Assembly: GCA_002415845.1 (NCBI GenBank)
Contig: DIAR01000037.1
Coordinates: 737 to 8,642, forward strand
DNA from: Candidatus Woesebacteria bacterium UBA5073
Lineage (GTDB): Bacteria; Patescibacteriota; Microgenomatia; UBA8517
DNA length: 7,906 nucleotides
Reading direction: 5' to 3'
Every line of letters begins with the position of its first letter. Position 1 is the stretch's first letter. Below, one piece after another: positions 1-6,355 of this stretch. Made by a program: the position numbers and the translations under genes. The notes beneath the pieces were generated by a model that saw only the letters and a program-made list of their open reading frames with translations, did not search any database and was not told where the DNA came from.

Positions 1-194
1 TCCCAGTTAAAATAAGCGACATCTTCGGGTTTTCGGAATCTCTTGTAAACGGTCGGTGTCGGAACTTCAGCTTTCCGCAAAAGTCTGGCCGTTTGCAGTT
101 TGGAATCGGCCTTTTTCTTACCGGACCTGGAATTATACCGATAGGTAAAAAGCTTCGTCCGCGAGTTTAAACCTAAGATGGAAGAGATTTTCAT
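1..194 (-). CDS. RimK-like ATP-grasp ligase (alpha-L-glutamate ligase homologue), N-terminal part
   Basis: The first 64 codons are present and the gene runs off the left edge. I translated it by hand from the ATG at 194-192. The start reads MKISSILGLNSRTKLFTYRY, followed by NSRSGKKKADSKLQTARLLR and then a VPTP(T)VYK segment. This matches the N-terminal pattern of the RimK-related ATP-grasp proteins: LGxNxR, a YN(P/S)R element, a DxKLxTxRLL helix and an (I/V)PxPxxY strand. The ATP-binding lysines and the metal-binding Glu/Asn residues lie outside the window, so catalytic competence cannot be judged. Members are predicted to ligate amino acids, probably glutamate, to an unknown acceptor. The ATG directly abuts the TAA of the upstream 7TM gene with no base between, and no Shine-Dalgarno sequence is seen, so translation is probably coupled. 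The 7TM neighbour strongly supports the assignment, because the two families are known genomic partners. Confidence 0.8.
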   Translation of the reverse strand, partial: MKISSILGLNSRTKLFTYRYNSRSGKKKADSKLQTARLLRKAEVPTPTVYKRFRKPEDVAYFNW

Positions 195-1067
195 TTAAGC
201 TTTCAATAGTTTCCGAAAGCGCCAGATCTCCAAGAGCCTTAAGCCCACATAGCGTCCAAGGAGGTAATCAACGGCGGCTACCGAGAGAAGTAGCGTTTCC
301 GGGTTTTTGAGAGCAAATTCCTGAATCGGCTTTAAGGTCAGAAAAAGGAAGGAAATTAAAGCCAAAAGCATCGTTTCCGAAGTTAAGGTTAAAGCCGTCT
401 TAAAAGACTTCCCCAACTGCACCCGAGTAAAGTCTTCGGCCAAAAGGGCCAGGATCAAAACGGCAAAGATGGAAACATTGGCAAAGTAAGGTTGTTTGAT
501 GAAAGGTGCCAGAAATAAAACGCCCAAGACTCCCAAAACCACAAACCATAAAATCAAAGCCATACGGGGTAAGTATTGGAGTTTAAACTTCAAAAGACGG
601 AAAACAAACCGGACCAGGATGGAAACCATAACAATGACCAAGAACAAACCAACGCCAACCAAAGGACCGGTGGCCACAAAAACAACGGATAAAGCAGCCG
701 GCAAAAAAATGCCAAAACCACGAAGCCCAATTAAATGACGGGCGGCGGCAATTACGGTTGCCACCACCGGAAGTAATAGAAGAAGAACAATGGTGTTGGC
801 CGGCACTCCGGCCGCCACCGAGTTTCTGATGGCGTATTTCAGGAAGTTAAAAGGTAAAATCGGTCCCAATTTCTGTTTTTGCAGGATTTCCTCCAAAGGT
901 CCCAGGGTTTCCTTGCTCTTCTGGGTAATGTCCGGGGCCGCACTGGGAACAGGCTCAGCCGAGACAACGGGAACAGCCGAAGGCGAAGCTGTTTTGGCCA
1001 AAGCTGTTTTCGGCCACAGAACAAAAGCAAAAACGGCAAAAAGAAAGAGAAAGACAGTTTTACGCAT
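195..1067 (-). CDS. 7TM_transglut-type seven-helix membrane protein lacking the transglutaminase domain
   Basis: This 290-aa protein has a signal peptide at about residues 1-24 (hydrophobic core, then TALA) and an Ala/Pro/Ser-rich stretch at about 25-47. A short amphipathic region with the segment LGPILPFNFLKYAIRNSV follows. About seven membrane segments lie between residues 90 and 275. Family hallmarks of the '7 transmembrane helices usually fused to an inactive transglutaminase' domain are visible: GxPxxTIVLLLLLPVVATVI, the RHLIGLRGFGIFLP turn (residues 110-123), an LPRMAL loop (166-171), AEDFTRV (210-216), and the C-terminal PETLLL and LLGRYVGLRLLEIWRFR motifs (256-285). Family members usually carry an inactive transglutaminase domain of a few hundred residues before the helices; here only the short linker takes its place. 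The next gene is the ATP-grasp partner, starting immediately after this stop. The stop of idi lies 27 bases upstream. The biochemical role of the family is unknown, but an envelope-associated amide-ligation pathway has been proposed. Confidence 0.85.
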   Translation of the reverse strand: MRKTVFLFLFAVFAFVLWPKTALAKTASPSAVPVVSAEPVPSAAPDITQKSKETLGPLEEILQKQKLGPILPFNFLKYAIRNSVAAGVPANTIVLLLLLPVVATVIAAARHLIGLRGFGIFLPAALSVVFVATGPLVGVGLFLVIVMVSILVRFVFRLLKFKLQYLPRMALILWFVVLGVLGVLFLAPFIKQPYFANVSIFAVLILALLAEDFTRVQLGKSFKTALTLTSETMLLALISFLFLTLKPIQEFALKNPETLLLSVAAVDYLLGRYVGLRLLEIWRFRKLLKA

Positions 1068-1093
1068 ATGGGAAAAGAACTTCTGTAGCCCTA

Positions 1094-1124
1094 ATTATAT
1101 CATTGCCGAAGGCACACTTGCCAA
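1094..1124 (-). promoter_or_regulatory. Possible promoter for the 7TM/ATP-grasp pair, inside the 3' end of idi
   Basis: Read on the minus strand, a perfect extended -10 (TGATATAAT, hexamer at 1099-1094) is preceded by TTGGCA (1124-1119, five of six -35 bases) with a longer than ideal 19-base spacer. It overlaps the last codons of idi. A transcript from here would have a leader of about 20 bases before the ATG at 1067. It could give the pair expression independent of the upstream operon. This rests on sequence match only. Confidence 0.35.
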
Positions 1125-1619
1125 TTTAGCCAGGATTAGCTTAAACCAAGGGGTATAGTCATCCGGATTTTTCAAAACATCCTCTCTTAAAAGGTTCATC
1201 TCCATCCATTTGAACTCTGATACTTCTAATGAATCAGGCTTTACTTCCCCTTCATAAGATCCGACAAAAACATGATCATATTCATATTCCCCATAAGTTT
1301 CATCATATTTGGCCTCGTAAACAAAGGAAAACACTTCTTTTAAGGGAACTGTTATGCCCATTTCCTCCGTTAGTCTTCTTTGAGCAGCCGTCAGGTTATC
1401 TTCCCCATCATATGGGTGGGAACAGGCGGTATTGGTCCAAAACAACGGCCAGGTGCACTTTTGCGAAGATCGTCTTTGTAATAACATTTTTTGACCCTTG
1501 GGGTCAAAGATTAAGACAGAAATGGCCCGATGGAGTTTAACCGGGTGTTTATGGCACTCTTCCTTCCCCATTAGGCCGATTTGGTTATCTTTTTCATCAA
1601 CCAAAACAATCTGTTGCAT
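1095..1619 (-). CDS. idi: Type I isopentenyl-diphosphate delta-isomerase (Nudix fold)
   Basis: The enzyme interconverts isopentenyl and dimethylallyl diphosphate in the cytosol, making the starter unit for prenyl chains. The protein has 174 aa, close to E. coli Idi (182). All catalytic and metal-binding positions known from the E. coli enzyme can be aligned: His23 and His30 (Mg/Mn site, in CHKHPVKLHRA), Cys66 in WTNTACSHP (catalytic Cys), His68, Nudix Glu86 in RRLTEEMGI, Glu111 and Glu113 in YGEYEYDHVF, and Trp158 in TPW. I chose the ATG at 1619 because the protein then begins MQQIVLVDE as in the family; an in-frame TTG at 1640 would add seven residues with no better initiation signal. An extended -10 box lies 8 bases before this ATG. 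The gene sits between the small-protein pair upstream and the 7TM gene downstream. A partial isopentenyl phosphate kinase lies at the right edge of the window, so an alternative mevalonate route is likely. Confidence 0.95.
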   Translation of the reverse strand: MQQIVLVDEKDNQIGLMGKEECHKHPVKLHRAISVLIFDPKGQKMLLQRRSSQKCTWPLFWTNTACSHPYDGEDNLTAAQRRLTEEMGITVPLKEVFSFVYEAKYDETYGEYEYDHVFVGSYEGEVKPDSLEVSEFKWMEMNLLREDVLKNPDDYTPWFKLILAKLASVPSAMI

Positions 1620-1627
1620 ATCAGGAA

Positions 1628-1636
1628 ATTGTAACA
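1628..1636 (-). promoter_or_regulatory. Extended -10 box close to the idi start codon
   Basis: The minus strand reads TGTTACAAT, an extended -10 with five of six hexamer matches, ending 8 bases before the ATG at 1619. No good -35 lies at 16-18 bases. A TTGTCA further upstream pairs better with a weak ACTAAT. Initiation here would give a leaderless or two-base-leader idi mRNA. No Shine-Dalgarno sequence precedes the ATG. Confidence 0.4.
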
Positions 1637-1677
1637 ACAATTAGTCTATTGAGCCAGAAGGTCTGACAATGAAACGG

Positions 1678-1938
1678 TTACCCGAGGCCAATATTTTGGA
1701 GACGATTGCTGCTGACCAAAAGTTGTTCCGCTAAAAACAATCTGTCTTTACGGTTTAAAACGGTTTTCGGATCAAATTCAGCTTTGAAATGTTTTAACAC
1801 CTTTTTTACTTCTCTGTTTTTCCAAGCGTTGGCATAAAATCTGCTGATTAAAGGTTTCTTCTCGTCTTGGTTCTTGGCCAACCAAAAAGCAATCCTTCTT
1901 AGGTCTGTAGCGGTGTTTAAATAATCAACTTTAGTCAT
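1678..1938 (-). CDS. Unknown 86-aa basic helical protein paired with DUF5674
   Basis: I do not recognise this protein. It is 86 aa, has no cysteines, signal peptide or membrane segment, and is rich in Lys, Arg, Leu and Phe. A helical N-terminal part (ATDLRRIAFWLAKNQ, residues 10-24) is followed by RFYANAWKNREVKKVLKHFK (33-52) and a C-terminal FLAEQLL helix. It is probably a small cytosolic all-alpha protein. The ATG overlaps the TGA of the DUF5674 gene as ATGA, which indicates translational coupling and an obligate pair in this genome. There is no Shine-Dalgarno sequence. The two-small-gene arrangement resembles toxin-antitoxin or small-complex operons, but no toxin or antitoxin motif is visible, so I do not assign that role. 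The coupling and normal amino-acid composition make it a real gene. Confidence 0.75.
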   Translation of the reverse strand: MTKVDYLNTATDLRRIAFWLAKNQDEKKPLISRFYANAWKNREVKKVLKHFKAEFDPKTVLNRKDRLFLAEQLLVSSNRLQNIGLG

Positions 1939-2264
1939 TTTAAGTATTTTTCAGCCAATTTAAGAAAAGCTTCTCTAATTCCCGGCACAATTATCTCCAT
2001 TGTATCATTACCCAAAAGAGGCCTGATATTAATGATGGCTGTTGTGTCAATGTGTCCATTCTTCAAATCCAATCCCCCTCCCCAAATGTCTTTCTGTAAA
2101 GATCCTCTCTCAAGAAGTTCTTTCTCAGCATCAGCATGAAATTTTCCACCCAAACACACGATTTCCCTGGCAATATCGACCACAATTTTAACGTAATCAC
2201 CAAACTCTTCACTGGCTTTTTTGATTTCTTCTTCCGAGGCTTTACCTTTAAGGAAAATGATCAT
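1935..2264 (-). CDS. DUF5674 family protein
   Basis: This 109-aa cytosolic protein of unknown function matches, from memory, DUF5674: VKIVVDI (25-31), LGGKFHADAEKELLERGS (38-55), a following QKDIWGGGLD (57-66), INIRP (78-82) and GNxxMEI (85-91). The conserved His43, Asp45 and Glu47 in HADAE, together with the invariant-looking DIWG and INIRP, could be a polar active or binding site, but no activity is known to me. DUF5674 proteins are seen in Patescibacteria and some Cyanobacteria. It is the first gene of the probable five-gene minus-strand operon. A perfect TATAAT lies 10 bases before its ATG, and no Shine-Dalgarno sequence is present. The stop overlaps the start of the 86-aa gene. Confidence 0.85.
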   Translation of the reverse strand: MIIFLKGKASEEEIKKASEEFGDYVKIVVDIAREIVCLGGKFHADAEKELLERGSLQKDIWGGGLDLKNGHIDTTAIINIRPLLGNDTMEIIVPGIREAFLKLAEKYLK

Positions 2265-2274
2265 ACTTAAAGTG

Positions 2275-2280
2275 ATTATA
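2275..2280 (-). promoter_or_regulatory. -10 box for the DUF5674-idi-7TM operon
   Basis: A perfect TATAAT on the minus strand ends 10 bases before the ATG at 2264, within a 60-base AT-rich gap following the 627-aa gene. The matching -35 position (2303-2298, TCGTAT) is poor. It is well placed to drive the whole leftward operon, with a leader of only a few bases. Confidence 0.4.
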
Positions 2281-2324
2281 ATTGAAAAACTAAAAAAATA
2301 CGAAAATGAATTTTTGAATTCTTC

Positions 2325-4208
2325 TTACGGAGCCACTTCTTTCCATTTTATCCTTCTGTAATGAAACCATGAAGGCATAAGGGCAATCTGATCCGGTGCA
2401 TAGGTAAAGGTTTCGGCGGGTATCGCTGAATTATCAGCCAGATCCCTGGCCAAAGTGATACCCGTCAGACCGACAAAAGAACCCCGACCGTTAAACTGAT
2501 TGGCTGAGGATGAAACATTAATCGAACCATTGGCCAGATATATTCCTTCTATATTGGGACTTGCAGCCGTAATCGTGGAATTGAAAATAATGTTACCCGT
2601 GGCAACAATCATAAAGAAGCCCGAACCGTCAGTGAGCTGAATCGGATTGCGGATATCAACGTTGCCTTCAACAAAAATAATGTATTTATTCCCGGCTAAA
2701 TTAAACGTTCCGCCGGAGAGTCGTAAAGTATGATTTGAATGAATCAACCAATAACCTTCGTATTTTGAGCCACCGAGCATACCCAAAAGGCTGTCTGCAA
2801 GCATCCCCGGAACAATCGGGTTAGAACTGGTACCGTAACCGGACGGTACTTCAACCATCCCGGGGAGAGCATCATCCGGCAGCTTGTTAAAGAAATAGTC
2901 ATAATTAAAGACTTTAGATAAAATAGCCGTGGTATTAACATCCCAACCCAAGGAAGAGGCTGCGCCTACACCATATGAGGAAGAAATTGAAAGAGGAACA
3001 CCGGGAAAGCCACCGGTTCCGGGAAGACTAAAGAAAGCCCGACAGGCTCCGGTACAAGTGGTCGGAATATCCGAAGAAAGATCTCCACCTGCGGTAACAT
3101 CAGCGTCAATTACTTGCCACCAGGGATCTTTTTCTAAAACGGTAACACTTGAAGAGGTAGTACATACCGGAATGCCGGCCATAATTCCGTTAGCCGCAAT
3201 ATAAGTGGAACCTGGACTAATACCGGAAGTGGTGGTTGTATATGGACTGGTCGAATCCGTTCCGGTGGTTGTAGCAACTAAAGTATTGCTTGAGGTAAAA
3301 CCAACATAATCAAGCGTTCCCCCGGTTACCGTAACGGTTGCCGTAAAAACGGTTGTTTCTCCAAGAAAAACACTGGCTGTTGCAGGCGTAAGAGTAATCG
3401 TACAACTAACCGTTGGTGGGGGTGTAGGGGTAGTTCCCCCACACTGCACAATCTTATACCGACAATCATCTGGGTTAATTGGATTACAGCATTGCATTTG
3501 TTTGTAACCATCAACACATAAACTGTAATCAGTACATGGCCATGAAGGAGGAATTGTAGAGCTAACACATTCACATTGCCTTCCACTATTATCGGCTTCA
3601 CAAATTTGCGTCATAATACAAGTAGCTTGGGTTGGATCGTTACAACCACTACTTGCACCGGTTACTGGATCAAAACTGCACTCAGAGAGAGAGGAGCATG
3701 TACTCGGACAAACGGGTTTCGGCATGCAAAAACTACCATAAGGGAATGACTGACAGGAATCACTGGTACTACAGCAGCTTACAGTCGGACTACACACCGC
3801 ATACCTTGCCGCACAGCAGATTTTAGTTCCATAACAAGCACCACCTGAACATCTGTGTACACCACACTGTTGACCTAAACAGGTATTGGCACAGTTTCCT
3901 GTACACGAATCGTTAGTACTCGTTCCTAAACACGTCACTCCACAGTCATCTTCTCCACAATATTGTCCACTACATTGCAAGTCACAACCAGAAGGACATT
4001 CACCACAATTGTTACTACATCCGGCTGTGCATACCTTATATGATGTTTCGCAACAACTGGTCTGACAGGCTCCAGCTGTGCATTCCCAGGCATGACAGGT
4101 ACATGTGTCATTACAGTCACACAAAGCTGCATGAGCAGGGTTTGCAAGACCAAACAAAAAAAAGAAAGAAAAAACAAGAATAATCAATATGTTTTCTTTT
4201 ATTTGCAT
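2325..4208 (-). CDS. Secreted Cys-rich surface protein with Ig-like region and C-terminal WKEVAP module
   Basis: The protein has 627 aa. Residues 1-27 are a Sec signal peptide (hydrophobic core, then NPAHA). Residues 30-256 contain 44 cysteines, many spaced C-x(2-4)-C and several as CC pairs. Two loosely repeated CxxNC...C-G-x-x-C-x-G units are visible near residues 64-125. A Thr/Pro linker (TTPTPPPT, 259-266) leads to a Ser/Thr-rich beta region at 267-357 that resembles a bacterial Ig-like domain. Residues 361-627 begin DPWWQVIDADVTAGGDL and end RIKWKEVAP. From memory, this terminal module recurs in Patescibacteria surface proteins. Its GNxxIxNPI...GNIIFNSTI stretch looks like parallel beta-helix repeats. 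There is no LPxTG signal or C-terminal membrane helix, so attachment is unclear. The even cysteine number suggests disulfides, although metal binding is not excluded. The start overlaps the 153-aa gene by 10 bases. The function is unknown; a structural or adhesive surface role is inferred. Confidence 0.9.
   Translation of the reverse strand: MQIKENILIILVFSFFFLFGLANPAHAALCDCNDTCTCHAWECTAGACQTSCCETSYKVCTAGCSNNCGECPSGCDLQCSGQYCGEDDCGVTCLGTSTNDSCTGNCANTCLGQQCGVHRCSGGACYGTKICCAARYAVCSPTVSCCSTSDSCQSFPYGSFCMPKPVCPSTCSSLSECSFDPVTGASSGCNDPTQATCIMTQICEADNSGRQCECVSSTIPPSWPCTDYSLCVDGYKQMQCCNPINPDDCRYKIVQCGGTTPTPPPTVSCTITLTPATASVFLGETTVFTATVTVTGGTLDYVGFTSSNTLVATTTGTDSTSPYTTTTSGISPGSTYIAANGIMAGIPVCTTSSSVTVLEKDPWWQVIDADVTAGGDLSSDIPTTCTGACRAFFSLPGTGGFPGVPLSISSSYGVGAASSLGWDVNTTAILSKVFNYDYFFNKLPDDALPGMVEVPSGYGTSSNPIVPGMLADSLLGMLGGSKYEGYWLIHSNHTLRLSGGTFNLAGNKYIIFVEGNVDIRNPIQLTDGSGFFMIVATGNIIFNSTITAASPNIEGIYLANGSINVSSSANQFNGRGSFVGLTGITLARDLADNSAIPAETFTYAPDQIALMPSWFHYRRIKWKEVAP
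3416..3442. repeat. 7-bp GC inverted repeat at a domain boundary of the Cys-rich gene
   Basis: GTGGGGG (3416-3422) and CCCCCAC (3436-3442) are perfect inverse complements around a 13-base loop. The site encodes the GGTTPTPPPT segment that joins the Cys-rich part to the Ig-like part, so the mRNA could fold into a strong hairpin exactly at the domain junction. Proline and glycine codons alone could also produce C and G runs, so function is not shown. Confidence 0.6.
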
Positions 4209-4660
4209 GTTCTTGGCCCTTCGTTTTGAATAATGGTAATTTTCAGCAATTTTTGTTTATCCAAGGTACCTTCTCCTATGCGTGTCTTTTCAGAGATTAA
4301 ACGGACCGTATCCTCAGGACAAAAAGCTTTCGGCCAACGCTCGTCATACTCATCTTTAATAACATCACTGCCCTCTCCCTTTAATCTTCCGTTCTTGTCA
4401 ACAAATCTTGTGGCGACAATAAGAAGTTGTGATGTGGGATCAACAGTAATTTTATACTTCTCGGTTCCCTTATCGACAATCGTTACCCACAACTCACTCT
4501 TTTCATAATCCCAACTTACTACCTTGGCCATCAGAAGATTACGCATATCTTGTCTATCGGTTAAGCCCTGAATCTTATCTCTGAAGATATACGCTGCCCC
4601 TGCGAGGATAAAGAACAATGACAAGAAGATTATTAACAGTATCTTGTTAACATTGGTCAT
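4199..4660 (-). CDS. Single-pass membrane protein with extracellular C-terminal domain, unknown function
   Basis: The protein has 153 aa. A short N-terminus (MTNVNK) precedes one membrane helix at about residues 7-26, followed by a charged, mixed alpha/beta domain of about 120 residues (28-153) predicted to lie outside the cell. Two cysteines in that domain (114 and 152) could form a disulfide, in keeping with the Cys-rich secreted protein encoded next. I recognise no family. I chose the ATG at 4660 because it puts the membrane helix at the N-terminus and an extended -10 box lies 6 bases before it; an in-frame TTG at 4714 would add 18 residues with no initiation signal. The stop lies inside the start region of the 627-aa gene (10-base overlap), so the two are co-transcribed and probably translationally coupled. 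It might anchor, chaperone or process the secreted partner, but this is inference from context only. Confidence 0.8.
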   Translation of the reverse strand: MTNVNKILLIIFLSLFFILAGAAYIFRDKIQGLTDRQDMRNLLMAKVVSWDYEKSELWVTIVDKGTEKYKITVDPTSQLLIVATRFVDKNGRLKGEGSDVIKDEYDERWPKAFCPEDTVRLISEKTRIGEGTLDKQKLLKITIIQNEGPRTCK

Positions 4661-4666
4661 ATAAAA

Positions 4667-4675
4667 ATAATAGCA
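4667..4675 (-). promoter_or_regulatory. Extended -10 box for the 153-aa/627-aa pair
   Basis: The minus strand reads TGCTATTAT, an extended -10 with five of six matches, ending exactly 6 bases before the ATG at 4660. That is the geometry for a transcript starting on the A of the start codon. No convincing -35 is found at 16-18 bases, as is tolerated for extended -10 promoters. Confidence 0.4.
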
Positions 4676-4772
4676 CACTAAAGGTAGACAAAAACAGCCC
4701 TGGTCGAAGAGCAATAAAACACCCCAAAGATTCCACTACAAACATATTATGGGGGTCGTGTATATTTTGATT

Positions 4773-6104
4773 TTAATAAGAAACCGTAATATATGCTGAG
4801 GGAATAATCATTTTGTGAGCTTTTTTGAATGCATTGGCTGCCATTTCTTCCGTAATTAAAGTTCCACCCTCCGAAAATACGTAACTTATAGGTTTCGCGT
4901 ATAGCTCCATGAATTCATTTCTATCGGTTGTTGGAAATAATTCATTTAAATTTCCCCAAATTCCTTGATTTGAATCAAAAGGATTATATATGTATGTCAC
5001 CGATAAAGAATCGTACTGACCGCTGACAATCTTGGGATAAATGACTGACAAATCATAATATTTCCCGTATAAATCCGTACCCTTTATTGATGGTTTGATA
5101 TCGTATATATGTTTATCTAGCATGACATCATCTACCGCAAAATATAATACCGTTGGTGGCACATTTGGGCTATTAGGTCTAACTATTGGTAATCCCAAAA
5201 CATAGACCCCAGAACCGTTTTCAAAATCAACATAAGAACAGGAGACGCCTGGTAGCTTATTCGGATTGTCAACAGAAACAATGGAGGTGGTTGGTGGACT
5301 TGGTAATTTTGAAATACTCTCAGTAAACGGTTCTACCAAGTTCATATTGATCTGGTTTTTGGCATCAACCAGATCGGTAAACTCTTTCCAGTCCTCTTCA
5401 AAATTGCTCCATCTGATAACGTTATTGGCTTTACACTCTTCTAAGGTAGCCGGAAGAATTTCGGTGTATCTTGGTGCTGCTTCTGTTGGTTCAATCGTAG
5501 GTGTAGCCTCTTGTGTGGGTGTGAATGTCTCAGTCGCTGTTGGTCCGGTGGTTTTAGTTATCTCAGGCGTTGGTGGATTAATGACGGCCTTACCGCAGGC
5601 AACGGCTGAACCGATAACGGTTGCGGCAGCCAATCCCCCTTTAAGAAATTTTCTTCTTGAATAGCGGAATTGTATATCTTTGGCTTCATCTTCTAAATGC
5701 TCTATCTGTCTGGCCAGAGTTTTTTGCTCTTTGGGTGCGTAATGCCCTTTTTCGGTCTCGGAAAGAAACCTCAATTTAGCCAGGGGAAGAATGCAGTGGT
5801 CAAGATCATCCTGTTCGTTCTTGCCCACGCCCCCGAAATCAAATTTATCAATGTCAACTTTAACCGCCTGAAGATCATCGGAAATATTCTTGTGCTTAAT
5901 TTGGGTAAGATCTGTCTTTTCCATATCAATACCGTAGCGCCCAATCTGACAGGCAGCATCCAACGGCTTTCGCAGACTGACAAACCTTTTGTGGTCTAAC
6001 CCTTCCGGAGATTGAGCGGACAAAGAAGAAGCTTCTCCGCCACCTGAAGCCTGAGGCTCAACGTTTGAATTGTTTTCTTCCATCCTTATTCTTTCTCTAC
6101 CCAT
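4773..6104 (-). CDS. Membrane-anchored protein with internal SRRKFLK/lipobox-like anchor, unknown function
   Basis: The protein has 443 aa. Residues 1-36 are low-complexity (Asn/Ser/Gly/Ala). Residues 37-147 are charged and partly helical (SETEKGHYAPKEQ...HLEDEAKD) and probably cytoplasmic. SRRKFLK at 149-155 followed by GGLAAATVIGSAVAC (156-170) has the form of a twin-arginine signal and ends in a lipobox-like AVAC, but it is about 148 residues from the N-terminus instead of at it. A Thr/Pro/Glu linker (about 178-211) then leads to a C-terminal domain of about 230 residues, rich in Tyr and Asp, that I do not recognise. The simplest reading is an N-in/C-out single-pass protein. No in-frame ATG lies between residues 61 and 149, so a shorter Tat substrate is not obvious. 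Either the ATG at 6104 or the ATG at 6083 could be the true start: a TATACT box ends only 3 bases before 6104, which would favour 6083. Confidence 0.8.
   Translation of the reverse strand: MGRERIRMEENNSNVEPQASGGGEASSLSAQSPEGLDHKRFVSLRKPLDAACQIGRYGIDMEKTDLTQIKHKNISDDLQAVKVDIDKFDFGGVGKNEQDDLDHCILPLAKLRFLSETEKGHYAPKEQKTLARQIEHLEDEAKDIQFRYSRRKFLKGGLAAATVIGSAVACGKAVINPPTPEITKTTGPTATETFTPTQEATPTIEPTEAAPRYTEILPATLEECKANNVIRWSNFEEDWKEFTDLVDAKNQINMNLVEPFTESISKLPSPPTTSIVSVDNPNKLPGVSCSYVDFENGSGVYVLGLPIVRPNSPNVPPTVLYFAVDDVMLDKHIYDIKPSIKGTDLYGKYYDLSVIYPKIVSGQYDSLSVTYIYNPFDSNQGIWGNLNELFPTTDRNEFMELYAKPISYVFSEGGTLITEEMAANAFKKAHKMIIPSAYITVSY
5595..5660 (-). other. Internal twin-arginine/lipobox-like segment of the 443-aa protein
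   Basis: This stretch encodes S149-R-R-K-F-L-K155, a 14-residue Gly/Ala/Val-rich hydrophobic stretch, and Cys170 preceded by SAVA. The S-R-R-x-F-L-K consensus is complete. The lipobox is atypical, with Ala instead of Leu, Val or Ile at position -3. It is annotated separately because its position within the protein is unusual. Confidence 0.6.
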
Positions 6105-6355
6105 TTTAGTATATATAAGACAAAGGAAACAACAGCATTATATAGTATAAGGCAAATTAAATTCAAATAAAAACCATGTTGAGGCTATTGAAGGTATTAC
6201 AGGAGGAAAGGGATTGGGTTGGACGGGTTTGGAACAAAAAGCGATTCGGAATTCAAGATTCCAGATCTCTTTTTTAGACAAAATCCTTTCCCTCTCCTCC
6301 TATTTGTTGCTTAACTTTAAAAGCTACTTACTTGTTCTCCTTGAGCGAATTATGG

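Noticed and set aside
1620..1640. In-frame TTG start adding seven residues to idi
   Set aside because: The ATG at 1619 matches the family start and has a -10 box at a consistent distance; the TTG has no initiation signal.
1678..2264. Toxin-antitoxin assignment for the two overlapping small genes
   Set aside because: Neither protein shows a toxin fold motif or a DNA-binding antitoxin domain; coupling alone is not enough.
2291..2321. Possible terminator after the Cys-rich gene (GAATT/AATTC stem followed by a T7 run on the minus strand)
   Set aside because: The stem is only 5 bp of mostly A-T pairs and the T run is about ten bases away; it is too weak to call.
3415..3431. G-quadruplex in the G-rich tract on the plus strand
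   Set aside because: Only two runs of three or more G are present; a duplex hairpin explains the tract better.
4661..4714. In-frame TTG start giving a 171-aa version of the membrane protein
   Set aside because: The added residues include a second odd hydrophobic, Cys-containing stretch and contain the likely promoter of the gene; the ATG at 4660 is better placed.
6248..6275. GGAAT/ATTCC hairpin followed by six T on the plus strand
   Set aside because: The stem is short with a 5-base loop, the T run is 7 bases away, and there is no plus-strand gene upstream that would need a terminator.
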